Positions 1 through 9,280 of a stretch of DNA of 60,000 bases are shown one piece after another; the first letter of the stretch is position 1; each line of letters starts with the position of its first letter. A program made the position numbers and the translations under genes. This stretch comes from Mesostigma viride (taxonomy: Eukaryota > Streptophyta > Mesostigmatophyceae > Mesostigmatales > Mesostigmataceae): positions 1,260,590 to 1,320,589 of the forward strand of contig RPFO01000132.1 of NCBI GenBank assembly GCA_009746045.1, written 5' to 3'. The notes beneath the pieces are model-generated. The model did no database searches and was not told where the DNA came from. It saw nothing but the letters and a program-made list of their open reading frames with translations.

Positions 1-125
1 AGGTGGCGTGGGTTGTTGGATGTGGCGAAAAATTGCACGTACTTACTCTTAAGAAAAGACCGCCCAATTTTTCGCCATGGTCTCGCAGGGTGAGGGAGCC
101 GGCGAGGGCCGCGCGGCGGGGTGTG
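1..125. repeat. Left terminal inverted repeat of the Polinton-like virus
   Basis: Bases 1-125 are the reverse complement of 16,438-16,562 with one visible mismatch. The repeat reaches the first base of the window, so the true left end lies outside. It contains a 55-bp unit at 23-77 whose ends are the inverted arms TGGCGAAAAATTG and CAATTTTTCGCCA. Long terminal inverted repeats are a hallmark of Polintons and Polinton-like viruses and usually hold replication ends. No gene is convincing here. Confidence 0.93.
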
Positions 126-209
126 ACCGAACCGGATGGGCCTCCGATTTGCATGGGAAGCAGTTGTCGCTGGCAACGATAACTACATGCATGGCAGAAA
201 CGCGTTCCA

Positions 210-3200
210 TTAAAAATATTTATTACTTATCCGCCCCTGCAGGAAAGGAGCGATTTCATCCATCGACAGGCCAGACAACGACGTGATCGAATAATCCTTC
301 TCATCGCCCCACCACGAGGGTTTATACCTATCAAGAAACGCGTGCATGTCCGCCTTCGAAATTTCCAAGTAACCACCGCCACGGCTGTTGCCCTTCGCCC
401 CTTTGGCAGAAATTCCCAGAGTCGGGCTTAACAACCTGTTGACGAGCCCGCTACACTGTGCAAAAGACAAACTACCAGCCTCGCCTGCTCGCCGTTGGTA
501 TCCAAATGTTGAGCGCATGAACCAGGCCTTGTCGGCAATTTCGCTATCAATTTTATTCCCTAGTGCAATCGTCTCGTCGCGCGTCAACTTCATTGTGAGA
601 TTGGACGGATCAGCCGTCGTGATGAAGTCGATGATAGGCGTCCCTTCTAGTAGCTTGAGCGTAATGGCCAGAGACTGTGCTAGTCCAAAACGAGAATACG
701 CCTTCAAATCAAACAAGGACTCTGACTTCTGCAGAATCAACAGATTGTCTCTGAAATGCTCCTTGGTTCCTAGTCCCGTCAACTTCGAATATTGCCGAAT
801 GCCAGCGTACGCCTTCCTCCCCATCTCCTTGTCCAGAATTTGAGGGAGCTCGTCGTCGATGAGATCATACGGAATCATGTACAACCGGTGAGCCAGTTCG
901 TACACCGCCTTCAGACGCATTTCGTACGGTGAAAGTGGAACCGTGCCGCCGATTCTCCCCTCTAGATCCTTGTACTCCTCCTCGCTCATAAGCACCACCT
1001 CCCTGTCCTTGTCTGGATCTTCTAGTACCGGAAGCGGAGGGGCGTCGATGTCCCCCAACTCCTCCACTGCCGACACCTCCACGCCGTAGTCCTCCGTCAG
1101 TATCTTGATGAGATTTCCCTTGTAGTGGGACCTCGACACCGCGAGATCTTGCTGGTTCCGGCAGAAGAGACGGAACTTGGGGCAATTTCTGTCATAGATA
1201 CGCGACTTGTCCGCGCTCCAGTCGCAGACTACGTCGGCGTTGTCGAACAGCAGCTGGATGAGCGCAGTGTCCCCCGCGATCATGTTCTCGACGATCGTAC
1301 CGTAGTCCGTTGGAGGCCTGTCAAGAAGCGAAGTCGTGTCTCGATAGAAGATGACCATCTCTCCCTTGACTAAGTGGCGCACCCTGAAAATTTGCTGGAG
1401 GGTTGTCGTGTAGCTCGCGTAGTAGTCCCCGTTGATGAAGAGTCCCACCATGCTGTCGAACGTGTGCTCCGTGTAGCTGACTCCAACCGTGATCGTGGGG
1501 CTGAAGATCAAAAAGTCCAAGTCAGCCCACGCAGCATTCGCGCCAACCTCCAGATCCTCCTTGCTCGTCAGACTAGTGTAGAGACGCCCGTTCTTGCGCT
1601 TGTCGATGAAGGGTTTGAGTGCCTCATACGCCATGGCGGCCTCTTTTTTGCCAGACATTGGGCAGAAAATCCTCTCTCCGGCCTCTATCCTCCTCTCACA
1701 CTCAGCGACAAAGCGGTCCACGCAGACCTTTCGCCAGTTCTTCTCTGAGGTCACGTCCACCCATCGCAGAGTCCTGTTGGTAGGGCGCCTGAAGGTGTTG
1801 CAATCCACCTCCATAGTGTCCGCCGCGCGATAGGCCGCTATGAAATCGTAGACCTTTCGAGTAACAGTAGCGTCTAGCGCGATCACGACCTTGGACGTTT
1901 CGATGAGCCTGACGAATTTTCTCAACACCTCGCGACGGTTCTCCACGTAGCGCTGTGAAAGGGCAGTGAGGGTGTTGTAAATTTCGTCCAGGATGAGGAG
2001 GTCGAACGGTTGGTCCGTGAGGCGCAAGATGCTGTTCAGGACTATCAACACCCTGTCGTCAGAAATCATCCCCTTTGAGCCGCTGAGATAGTGACGAAAA
2101 TTTGGGTCACTGTACAGGAGATGGAACGCGTTGCCTTCCCATACAATTGTCCTCCCACCCTCGCCCAGAGACTTGTAGTTGCGATCCTCCTCCTTTGATA
2201 GGCTAATGTTGGCAACGATGCAGCACACGCGAATACCTGGATCCCTCCTCACCGCCTCGTTGACGAGTTCACGAATCCTCTCAGATTTACCTGTCCCGCA
2301 GTTGGACTGGACGAGGAAGGTGCTCTTATGCGGTCCCCCAAATAGCGCATCCCAGCTGAATGGCTTGATTTTTTCGGACGAATACGTGTGAGTGAACGGC
2401 ACTTGGTCAGATCCCGGTTGCTGCATCACGGGAGGTGCGATCTCGATCTTGCGAGCGTCTGGCGATTTCCTGTAGCAGTCATAAAAAACTTGTCCTGACG
2501 GGTATTGGAGCGTGAATGGGCCGTTCTTCTCGTGCACCTTGTTGCATATGAGGCAGATGTGATCGTCGCATTGCTGGTACTTCACCCTCACGAGCTTGAC
2601 GTCTGGAGACAACTCAATGTAGCCGCACTCGAGATAGTCACACTCCGGAGCCACCTTCTCCATCGCCGCGAGAGATGCAGAAACGTCAATGTCCTTGCCC
2701 GCCGCCTTCACCGTGCACTCGCGACGTCCGCGAACCCCTCTCCTCTTCAACGATGCCGCCCAGTCCGGGGGCGCACTCACCAATACCCCGCCCGAGACGT
2801 CGTCCGGCGAGTAGATGTTGATGAGATGGTCGAGGAAGTCACTAGACGAGCCTTCACATGTGCGCAGAATTCCCAGAGGGTCAGTGTCCCCGAATTTGTG
2901 CATCCCGACGCATCGGAAAAGACTGTCTCTCCTGTAGACTGCTTCGTCTATCACCGTGTCCATTTCACCGAAATAGTCAGCTGGGTGGCGGCAGATCTCG
3001 TCGAATTGCTCTTGACCGTTCACTTTGAACTTCAGCAGCTCGTGCGCGTCCTCGTGAACGGGAGATGACAGGTCGAAAGACGCGCGCTTGATGAAATCGG
3101 TGAGGCCGCTGTACCAAAACACTCTCGCGTCCAGGTCGGCAAGAACGAGACCGCGCACGACGATGTGGAAAGACGACTTGAACAAATCCTTCTTCATGCG

Positions 3201-3584
3201 AGACGCCGTGCTGACCTCGTAGCGAAAGTCCTTGGTTGCGATGTTCAGGACGACGCGGCAGTACTCGTCGTGAACACGGCGAAAGTGTCCCGGGTAATCG
3301 ATGTTCGCCAGACGCTCGTCATCTGGGTCGACCTTGTCGTCAATGTCGACGTACGCCCACGACGGGTCGTCGGGTTGTATGACTTCGTCGAGCGTGCGGC
3401 GAACGGGATGAGCAGCACACTCCGCATAGATCCGCGAAAAGTCTGCGAGGTTGCCATAATGCGCGTACTCGTTGGCGTCCTTCGTGTTGATGCCACGCGC
3501 GCAAATGAAGCGATGGCCGAGAGACACCCCAGCCTCTTTTGTGGGAGCCTTCTTGTAGCGCCATTGCGTGACGACCTTGTTCAT
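210..3584 (-). CDS. AEP primase - superfamily 2 origin-binding-type helicase fusion
   Basis: This 1,124-aa protein probably primes and unwinds viral DNA. The N-terminal third looks like an archaeo-eukaryotic primase: an acidic pair in YVDIDD (about residues 78-83), KSSFH (136-140) where the family has its S-x-H motif, and a basic RCVGMHK stretch (224-230). A cysteine/histidine cluster at about 339-350 may bind zinc. A helicase follows: Walker A SNCGTGKS (427-434), DEI in a Walker B context (533-535), LDAT (570-573), motif V-like FSPTITVGVSY (694-704) and motif VI-like QQIFRVR (730-736). The helicase resembles the herpesvirus UL9/origin-binding family that recurs in large DNA viruses and PLVs. 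The C-terminal 350 residues are unrecognised. It is the last gene of the leftward arm, next to the terminal repeat. The ATG at 3584 is supported by a TATA box 58-65 nt upstream. Confidence 0.88.
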   Translation of the reverse strand: MNKVVTQWRYKKAPTKEAGVSLGHRFICARGINTKDANEYAHYGNLADFSRIYAECAAHPVRRTLDEVIQPDDPSWAYVDIDDKVDPDDERLANIDYPGHFRRVHDEYCRVVLNIATKDFRYEVSTASRMKKDLFKSSFHIVVRGLVLADLDARVFWYSGLTDFIKRASFDLSSPVHEDAHELLKFKVNGQEQFDEICRHPADYFGEMDTVIDEAVYRRDSLFRCVGMHKFGDTDPLGILRTCEGSSSDFLDHLINIYSPDDVSGGVLVSAPPDWAASLKRRGVRGRRECTVKAAGKDIDVSASLAAMEKVAPECDYLECGYIELSPDVKLVRVKYQQCDDHICLICNKVHEKNGPFTLQYPSGQVFYDCYRKSPDARKIEIAPPVMQQPGSDQVPFTHTYSSEKIKPFSWDALFGGPHKSTFLVQSNCGTGKSERIRELVNEAVRRDPGIRVCCIVANISLSKEEDRNYKSLGEGGRTIVWEGNAFHLLYSDPNFRHYLSGSKGMISDDRVLIVLNSILRLTDQPFDLLILDEIYNTLTALSQRYVENRREVLRKFVRLIETSKVVIALDATVTRKVYDFIAAYRAADTMEVDCNTFRRPTNRTLRWVDVTSEKNWRKVCVDRFVAECERRIEAGERIFCPMSGKKEAAMAYEALKPFIDKRKNGRLYTSLTSKEDLEVGANAAWADLDFLIFSPTITVGVSYTEHTFDSMVGLFINGDYYASYTTTLQQIFRVRHLVKGEMVIFYRDTTSLLDRPPTDYGTIVENMIAGDTALIQLLFDNADVVCDWSADKSRIYDRNCPKFRLFCRNQQDLAVSRSHYKGNLIKILTEDYGVEVSAVEELGDIDAPPLPVLEDPDKDREVVLMSEEEYKDLEGRIGGTVPLSPYEMRLKAVYELAHRLYMIPYDLIDDELPQILDKEMGRKAYAGIRQYSKLTGLGTKEHFRDNLLILQKSESLFDLKAYSRFGLAQSLAITLKLLEGTPIIDFITTADPSNLTMKLTRDETIALGNKIDSEIADKAWFMRSTFGYQRRAGEAGSLSFAQCSGLVNRLLSPTLGISAKGAKGNSRGGGYLEISKADMHAFLDRYKPSWWGDEKDYSITSLSGLSMDEIAPFLQGRISNKYF

Positions 3585-3641
3585 GTCTCATGGGTGGCCT
3601 CGGGTGGTGGTGGAGTAGAGCCAGCCACGGAATGTCAACGT

Positions 3642-3649
3642 CCTTTATA
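3642..3649 (-). promoter_or_regulatory. TATA-like box of the primase-helicase gene
   Basis: On the minus strand the sequence GTATAAAGGA lies about 60 nt upstream of the ATG at 3584. The 293-bp gap 3585-3877 holds no convincing gene, so this is the obvious core promoter. A similar box precedes the recombinase gene. Confidence 0.55.
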
Positions 3650-3877
3650 CTCCCACGGTGCTTTCTAGAAGGTTCGACTGTGACGACACGACTCGGTTCA
3701 GACGACATGATAGTATATTACTTGTTTAGAAAAAAAAATTCAGATTATAAAATGCCAAACCCTCGAACCTCGACCCTCGAGAAAAATGTTCCCATGGAAC
3801 TTTTATATTCCCTGTATAATGCATGCAGTTTAGAATACCCTTTTCGACATTCATGAAAATTTCCCACGGGAAACTAT

Positions 3878-5140
3878 CTACTTTTTCCTCGGCCTCAGCC
3901 GACGTCCGCCAGTCTCGCCACCCTGCCTCTCGTAAACGGCTCCTGTCAGTACGTCATGGCCCATCATGTCGCCAGCCCATTTACGTTTCTTAAATGAAGC
4001 GCCCTTCAGGAAACGAGTGATGTATGCTTGTCGCGTGGCATCGATGCCTCCGTAAATCCGGTTGTAACGGGCGCTGTAGAGCTCGTGTTTGATCGGAATG
4101 CCAGGCTCTGATTCGAAAAGGAATTTCTGTCCAGCCTTAGCACGGGCATCCAACGCTTTGATGAGCTTTCCGTACTTCTTCGGGATGACGACGTCATAAA
4201 CTGGCATGCTGTGCTGCGTTTTGAAATTCTGGATGTAGAATCTCCTCTCGCTCGGGATGTAGCCGTTCTCGTGCGGTCCTAGCTCAGCGACCGAGTCGAC
4301 GATGCGCATCTGGTCGTGATTGTAACGCGTCGGTGGTAGATCTTCACCCGAGAGATAGATCAAGCCCATGAGCGCGGCGTCGGACGTGGGATCGGCTTCG
4401 TACTCTGCTTTGGCGATCTTCTGGAGCTGTTCGTACGTGTACCTCAGCGGCTTGTTCTCGGCACGGTCAAACCGTCTGTCCAGGTCACCAACCTTCAGCT
4501 CCCTGACGCGAGCAGTGTACGCGTCCGTAACGTGACTTGGGAGCCTCTTCTCGGGCGGCATCATTCGGTTCACGCCGTTGATGACCCCGAGGAGCTGCTT
4601 CTCATTCTCCCTCCAGGCGTCGTCCTTCGAGTGCTGGGTCTTGCGCTTGGGTTCTGATGTCTCGTGCACCACGCGAAGAACACGAGCTGTGTCGGCAAGG
4701 CAATCAACGGACTCGTACTGCGAGCACCCCAGTTTGTCGAGCAGGACCCGCATCCTGCCAATGTATCCCAAAGCGGTCTTGCGAGTCGCCCCGCGCTCCT
4801 TCGATGGCCTGCCACGCTCGTGCTGCTCTGGTCGCGCTTCCGCTGCGGCGACGGCCTCGTCGAAGGTCCAGTACCGCCCTCCTCCAGCTCGCGCGGGAGT
4901 TTCCTCATGGTGCGGTGGCTCCGGCGAGGGTGGAGAGGTCGCCTGCAAGCCGATTTTTTCCGCGCACTCGGGGTTATTTGCGATCCATCGGTCACTGGGA
5001 TTCCAGACGCCCTTCTTGACCTTGCTTTTCGCCGAGATGCAGTTCGTCTGGTCGCGGGCGATTGCTCGCCTCTTCGCCTGGGCCCGTCGCCATTGCTCGC
5101 GACGCTCCTCTACGGTCACCGTCATCTGATGACTGAACAT
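3878..5140 (-). CDS. Tyrosine recombinase (viral integrase)
   Basis: This 420-aa protein is expected to integrate the viral DNA by strand exchange through a covalent 3'-phosphotyrosine. The C-terminal catalytic domain shows an arginine in a box I context (PPTR, R272), a lysine in the expected beta-hairpin (FKTQ, K307), a box II arginine in DATRQAYITR (R370), MGHD (H395) and the nucleophile candidate Y403 in AVYERQ. The usual first box II histidine is replaced by alanine, as in several viral members. Residues 1-120 are basic and proline-rich and may bind DNA. The protein ends in a basic tail. The start at 5140 is followed by a second ATG five codons later. Its first 149 nt overlap the 3' end of the upstream AT-hook gene in another frame. 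Confidence 0.85.
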   Translation of the reverse strand: MFSHQMTVTVEERREQWRRAQAKRRAIARDQTNCISAKSKVKKGVWNPSDRWIANNPECAEKIGLQATSPPSPEPPHHEETPARAGGGRYWTFDEAVAAAEARPEQHERGRPSKERGATRKTALGYIGRMRVLLDKLGCSQYESVDCLADTARVLRVVHETSEPKRKTQHSKDDAWRENEKQLLGVINGVNRMMPPEKRLPSHVTDAYTARVRELKVGDLDRRFDRAENKPLRYTYEQLQKIAKAEYEADPTSDAALMGLIYLSGEDLPPTRYNHDQMRIVDSVAELGPHENGYIPSERRFYIQNFKTQHSMPVYDVVIPKKYGKLIKALDARAKAGQKFLFESEPGIPIKHELYSARYNRIYGGIDATRQAYITRFLKGASFKKRKWAGDMMGHDVLTGAVYERQGGETGGRRLRPRKK

Positions 5141-5486
5141 GAGACAATTTTTTGGCTCGAGGCTTTTTATACCCTACGGGGTGGATCCTTGGGCGCCCTC
5201 GAGGCCGTTTCGGTTCGTGTCGTTTTTCCGTTTTGGAGGGTGAGCGCCCACGTGGACGCCTGCGATCGCCCACCAAGGCGAGGATGGCCAATCGGATTTC
5301 GGGGCTCATGTCGTGACAGGTGGACGGAATCGTGTCGTGGTGGCCTGCTTCTTGAAGGATCCTGACGACACGTTCTAGAGTTTTCTGCCCCAGTCGAGAA
5401 CCCGAACAATATCGGAGGAGTGCTTGGGTGTCCAACACGTACTCCTTCTCGGCGCCTGCGTATCGTTTGGTGGACGGAATATCCAT
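4992..5486 (-). CDS. Small basic AT-hook protein, unknown function
   Basis: This 164-aa frame has an ATG at 5486. The centre contains an AT-hook core, KRPRGRPR, and an earlier RRPRGR stretch, which suggests minor-groove DNA binding. Residues 1-60 look folded and helical; the C-terminal 50 residues overlap the recombinase gene in another frame and are low complexity. The TATA box of the recombinase lies inside this frame. Overlapping genes are normal in compact viruses, but the C-terminus could instead be chance translation past a lost stop. No family recognised. Confidence 0.5.
   Translation of the reverse strand: MDIPSTKRYAGAEKEYVLDTQALLRYCSGSRLGQKTLERVVRILQEAGHHDTIPSTCHDMSPEIRLAILALVGDRRRPRGRSPSKTEKRHEPKRPRGRPRIHPVGYKKPRAKKLSHVQSSDDGDRRGASRAMATGPGEEASNRPRPDELHLGEKQGQEGRLESQ
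5164..5171 (-). promoter_or_regulatory. TATA-like box of the tyrosine recombinase gene
   Basis: The minus strand reads GGTATAAAAAGCC, ending about 24 nt upstream of the recombinase ATG at 5140. It is the same class of box as that of the primase-helicase. The short distance would give a very short leader, so initiation may use the second ATG at 5125. Confidence 0.5.
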
Positions 5487-5508
5487 AGTATATCATGTTC
5501 AGAGAAAA

Positions 5509-6392
5509 TTATTTTATCGAGAGAAATGTATTGAAGTTTCGACGAAACATTTTTTTCGGGTCGCGCTGGTCGAAGTCGACAGCAAAGAAGTCGTGAGGAT
5601 CGTCCTTGACGGCGTGGTCCCATAGCGCGAGAAACTCGTCCGGCGCCACAGCCCCGCGCTCTCTTCCGCGATCTGTCGCGCGGCTCGATGGTCCTTCGTT
5701 CTGAACAGCGCAAGAAACGATATATTCGCTCGCACTGCTCGTGGTACGCCACCGCTCGTGTACGCCTGTGTCAGGAAAATCATGCTCGTGAGGAAGTGTC
5801 TGTGTTTGAACGCGAAAGCCGCAACAGCGTTTTTGCTAGAGCTCTGATAGAGGGCACTGCCTTGCATGTCGTCTATCAGAATGAGCGACGAAGGAGGACC
5901 GTGCTCGAACCTTGTCGCAGGTTTATCCCAGTTCATTGCATCAAGGCGTAGGTACATGGAGAGGTCCATGAGTTCTGCGTTTTTATTCCCATCCACGTAT
6001 TCGCGTTTGAACGTTTCCCAGACCTTGAGATCGTCCTTGTACCTCTCGTATTCGTGGAGGTCAGACTTGATATGATCTATCATCCCATCGAATGCCAGGT
6101 TAGAGTAGACTTCCATCGTCATAGCTGGTTCCGGGAGCTCCTTGTATTTTGGCTCCGTGTGGGCACTCCCTGAAATGAGGTACAGCTTGTCGAATGAGTT
6201 GTTAGCAAAGTAAGCCTTCGCCATGTTGACTGCCGATGTAGTTTTCCCAGACCGTCGAGCTCCGCAGAAGTTTGCGATGAAATGAAGACTCGGCATATTC
6301 GGTGGAGCAGGACGCTGTGGGGCGTATCGTTGCTTGATGTCTTTGTTCTCGAGTGAATGAATTCGTCGCTCTTCGATGATAGCCATTATCAT
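5509..6392 (-). pseudogene. FtsK/HerA-superfamily (A32-like) genome-packaging ATPase, frameshifted
   Basis: This protein pumps viral DNA into the capsid in related viruses. The open frame from 6392 has Walker A GARRSGKTT (residues 44-52), Walker B LILIDDM (170-176) and a sensor-like IFLTQ (Gln 209), in family order. The frame ends at 5514 with a serine/threonine-rich tail that does not look like the family. Beyond the run of four C at 5652-5655 (G on the coding strand), the adjacent frame gives a typical C-terminus with FLALWDHAVKDD and FRRNF, ending at a stop at 5509-5511. A one-base loss in this homopolymer explains the break, either a real mutation or an assembly error. The upstream coiled-coil gene ends only 12 nt before the ATG, so the two are probably co-transcribed. 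Confidence 0.87.
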
Positions 6393-6404
6393 TCTGAAGA
6401 CATT

Positions 6405-6932
6405 TTAATCGTCCAGACTAGCAAGGAGAGACGCGCGGATGGCGGCCATGCGCATCTCGTATGGCGTCATCGCGGCAGGTGGCGGTGGTGGAGGTGGGAG
6501 CTGCCGGGTCTTGATCGGGGATGGCGGAGAGTCCGGCTCTGTCTCCTTGGGCTTTCGACCCCGTCTTGGTTTTGGCGTGTCGGCGGGGGTTGAGGCGACA
6601 GAATCTTCAGCGAGAAGGCGTTCAATGCGCGATTTGTTACGGGCTTCTTGCAGCTCCAGTTCGACTAGCCTTTGCCGCTGAATCTCCAATTCCTTTGCAA
6701 GGACCTTACGTTTCGTTATCTCTGCCTCCTTTTCCTCGTTTCGTCTCTTCTCCCTCTCGGCTTTTGCGCGTTGCTGGTAAACTCTCATTTTGTCGCGAAG
6801 GGCTTTTTTCTGTTCATCATTCAGCGGTTGTCCCTTTCGAATTGTCTTGACCAGGTCAACCTGCTCTTCCCGCGTCTCGGCGAAGGTTTCGTCTTGGTAG
6901 CTCGTTGGGGTCTCTGAAGCCTCAGAGGCCAT
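6405..6932 (-). CDS. Coiled-coil protein with AT-hook-like and polyproline segments
   Basis: This 175-aa protein is not recognised. Residues about 25-110 are highly charged and helical (lysine, glutamate, arginine and glutamine rich), consistent with a long coiled coil. A basic PRRGRKPK segment near 123-130 resembles an AT-hook. A run of seven prolines follows near residue 147, and the last 25 residues form a short amphipathic helix. It is first in the leftward arm, directly beside the divergent start of the rightward arm, with the packaging ATPase immediately downstream. A scaffolding or DNA-associated virion role is possible but only inferred. Confidence 0.7.
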   Translation of the reverse strand: MASEASETPTSYQDETFAETREEQVDLVKTIRKGQPLNDEQKKALRDKMRVYQQRAKAEREKRRNEEKEAEITKRKVLAKELEIQRQRLVELELQEARNKSRIERLLAEDSVASTPADTPKPRRGRKPKETEPDSPPSPIKTRQLPPPPPPPAAMTPYEMRMAAIRASLLASLDD

Positions 6933-6956
6933 GTTTATATTCTAGGCAGATAATAA
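6933..6956. promoter_or_regulatory. 24-bp divergent promoter between the two viral arms
   Basis: Only 24 bp separate the ATG codons of the coiled-coil gene (minus) and the 771-aa gene (plus). The plus strand holds TATTCTA at 6938-6944; the minus strand reads TTATTATCTG and AATATAAAC. Both directions therefore carry the AT-rich TCT-type motif seen before several structural genes. Transcripts from here must have almost no leader. Confidence 0.5.
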
Positions 6957-9272
6957 ATGGTAGTGATTTCGACTCTCAACCGGCCCATAAACCTCGCAAC
7001 CGGCTTGACGGTCGACCAAGAAACAGACGCGCGAATCGCAAGCGTTGAACAGGACATTGTAGCGTTGCAATTATCCCAGGTTCATCCATTTGACTTGCAT
7101 ACGATTGTTGATGGCGTGCGGGTGTGTTACCCAAGTGAGCCAACAAGTTTGCGTTTAGGCGATGATTACGACGAGGAGACGGCCGCGGACCCTATCGAGT
7201 CATTTTTTAAGCTGGTAGTGGATGGGAAATCGTGGTTTAAAGACCAAGCCATATTCGAAAACATGTACGTAAAAAGCAGCTTCATAGACATCGAGACACC
7301 GAGCAATGGGGTCATGTCATTCCATTTTGACGCTGATACGCTCCAAGACCCAGGCCATCGAATACCGACCCGCACACAGCTAGACTTTCTGTTCGACAAC
7401 TTGGGTATCGGCTATACTACTCTGACAAATCCAAACGCGCCATTTGTCATGCATTATGAAGATGGAACGACGGCTTCTCATGACAATGCCTTTAGCGTCA
7501 TCAATGACCAAGACGTGCGTGTTGAGTTGCCATACATCGTCAACAGCGGAGAAGTAAGCGGAATTTGCGATTTTGTCGCGAGAGACTACCAGTCCTCATT
7601 TTATGCAGCGGGGAACAACTTGGTTAACCCAGATGTCGGATACCCGTATTTCAAGGACCTGTATTTTGGATATGGCGGGACGCGATTTTCGGGTAGCCCT
7701 TTGCTAGTCGAGCAAATCTCGTTTTCCACCATGAGAGACCACAACCGCCCTGCCGCGCTAACCGGGCGTTCTTTCACAATAACCCGATCCTATGCAAAAC
7801 TCTCTAGCTGGAGAATTGGCAGGATCGATGAATTGAACGCTGTCACTTGGCTAGTAGTCACCTACCCTTTTCAGACGTATGAATGCATCCCAGGGCTTTC
7901 GATAGTACAAGGCATCAAAGATTGCGTCCCTAGCGCCTACCTGAGAAAACTCCCTTTGCGATGGTACATCAACAACGTTCGACTCACGGAGGCCTCTCCG
8001 ACGATTGGCGGGTTCACGCTATCTGTGAACGGAGGACTGCGTGGTGAGGATGCTCTAGTTACCAACTTGACAAGTACCGACACGGGAAAATGGCTGAGTT
8101 ACGAGCTAGACCTCTTCGATGACTCTACCATTACCTCGTTTACGACTAGGAAGGCGGGGGTCATGGTAGGTGTCTCGAAACTTTCTACAACCTCTAGTGG
8201 GATACGATCAAAGAGCAAGTTTGTATCATACGCGAATCCAATGAGGATAGCAATTACAGCACTGGCGGACCCTGTCGTTGGGTGGGGGATGAACCTCGAA
8301 AACCCAGTCAGTTTCAACTTGCATATAGAGGGGGGTGTCAAGGCAACCTTGTCAGGGATTAACTATTTCACGTACACACCAACCGACCACGAAAGCGCTA
8401 ATACGGACATTTATTACAGCTTCACATGCCCAAGAGACTACCCCAACCTCTCTGGGGAGAACGCGACAGTAGAAGGGACTCATGACACCCTTCGCAGTTT
8501 AGACGTCCTTTCTCGTAATATCTTCACGACTTCTCAGGCAGAGTCATCGAAGTACTACTTTGAACCGAATGACCCCACGAGCTTTTATTTGATAAAAACA
8601 GCCACGCCGGCTCCATCAAAGTGTGTCGTTTTTGCAAACGAGTTAATAGACGGTCCGTTCTGCATGTGTTTTCGCATGTATCTTGGAAGCAATGACGCTT
8701 TTGTGTCATTTGCTGAGAACACGATGAGTTTATCTGGAAAGTATCATCCGGCCGTTACGGACGGACACTCAAATTGGAGAAACGCTCAAACGACCCATTG
8801 GGCCATGCTTGGGGTCAACCTTCACCACTCCGACTATGCTCTCGACCTGTATGACAACCTCAAGGCAAGAGTGCGATACACACTCAATAGCTCGTGGAGG
8901 CAGCAGTTGAGTTACTGGGTTGCGTTTCGACGACGGTCTGACGGAATAGTCGAGAGGTATATAGCCAAGACACTCCCAACTAGGATGAGTCAGATGACAA
9001 AAATCTCAAACAGCGCCGGGATTTTCACATCCACGCCAACAGATATCATTGATCCATACGTGCCAATGCCCCTACGGCCAGTTATGCACCTGTCAGGAGA
9101 ATACCACGCCATTGAAATAGCGAACATCGAAGACGATCTCACGGCTGTTGAGCTAGATTCCATCTTCACGAATAACCCCTCCGGGACCTGTACAAAGGGA
9201 GGAGATGTGATCAACTACGACACCGGGGCACCGCGGGGCAGAACTGTTCCATCTTCGGCAAGTATTCCGTAA
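6957..9272 (+). CDS. Large putative virion surface or fibre protein
   Basis: This 771-aa protein is unrecognised by family. Composition and pattern (many short beta-prone stretches, few lysines, abundant Thr, Ser, Asn, Asp and aromatics) fit an extracellular viral structural protein. The first 40 residues include a short heptad-like segment (ETDARIASVEQDIVALQL) that could trimerise a fibre. It opens the rightward structural cluster. No signal peptide or membrane helix is evident. The next frame starts 9 nt after its stop without a good ATG and continues upstream without a stop, so the two may form one larger gene split by a missing G in the run at 9235-9238. Confidence 0.72.
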   Translation: MVVISTLNRPINLATGLTVDQETDARIASVEQDIVALQLSQVHPFDLHTIVDGVRVCYPSEPTSLRLGDDYDEETAADPIESFFKLVVDGKSWFKDQAIFENMYVKSSFIDIETPSNGVMSFHFDADTLQDPGHRIPTRTQLDFLFDNLGIGYTTLTNPNAPFVMHYEDGTTASHDNAFSVINDQDVRVELPYIVNSGEVSGICDFVARDYQSSFYAAGNNLVNPDVGYPYFKDLYFGYGGTRFSGSPLLVEQISFSTMRDHNRPAALTGRSFTITRSYAKLSSWRIGRIDELNAVTWLVVTYPFQTYECIPGLSIVQGIKDCVPSAYLRKLPLRWYINNVRLTEASPTIGGFTLSVNGGLRGEDALVTNLTSTDTGKWLSYELDLFDDSTITSFTTRKAGVMVGVSKLSTTSSGIRSKSKFVSYANPMRIAITALADPVVGWGMNLENPVSFNLHIEGGVKATLSGINYFTYTPTDHESANTDIYYSFTCPRDYPNLSGENATVEGTHDTLRSLDVLSRNIFTTSQAESSKYYFEPNDPTSFYLIKTATPAPSKCVVFANELIDGPFCMCFRMYLGSNDAFVSFAENTMSLSGKYHPAVTDGHSNWRNAQTTHWAMLGVNLHHSDYALDLYDNLKARVRYTLNSSWRQQLSYWVAFRRRSDGIVERYIAKTLPTRMSQMTKISNSAGIFTSTPTDIIDPYVPMPLRPVMHLSGEYHAIEIANIEDDLTAVELDSIFTNNPSGTCTKGGDVINYDTGAPRGRTVPSSASIP

Positions 9273-9280
9273 CAAAGCCA

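Noticed and set aside
2505-3068. 187-aa and similar plus-strand frames inside the primase-helicase gene
   Set aside because: They are antisense shadows of a gene with clear primase and helicase motifs.
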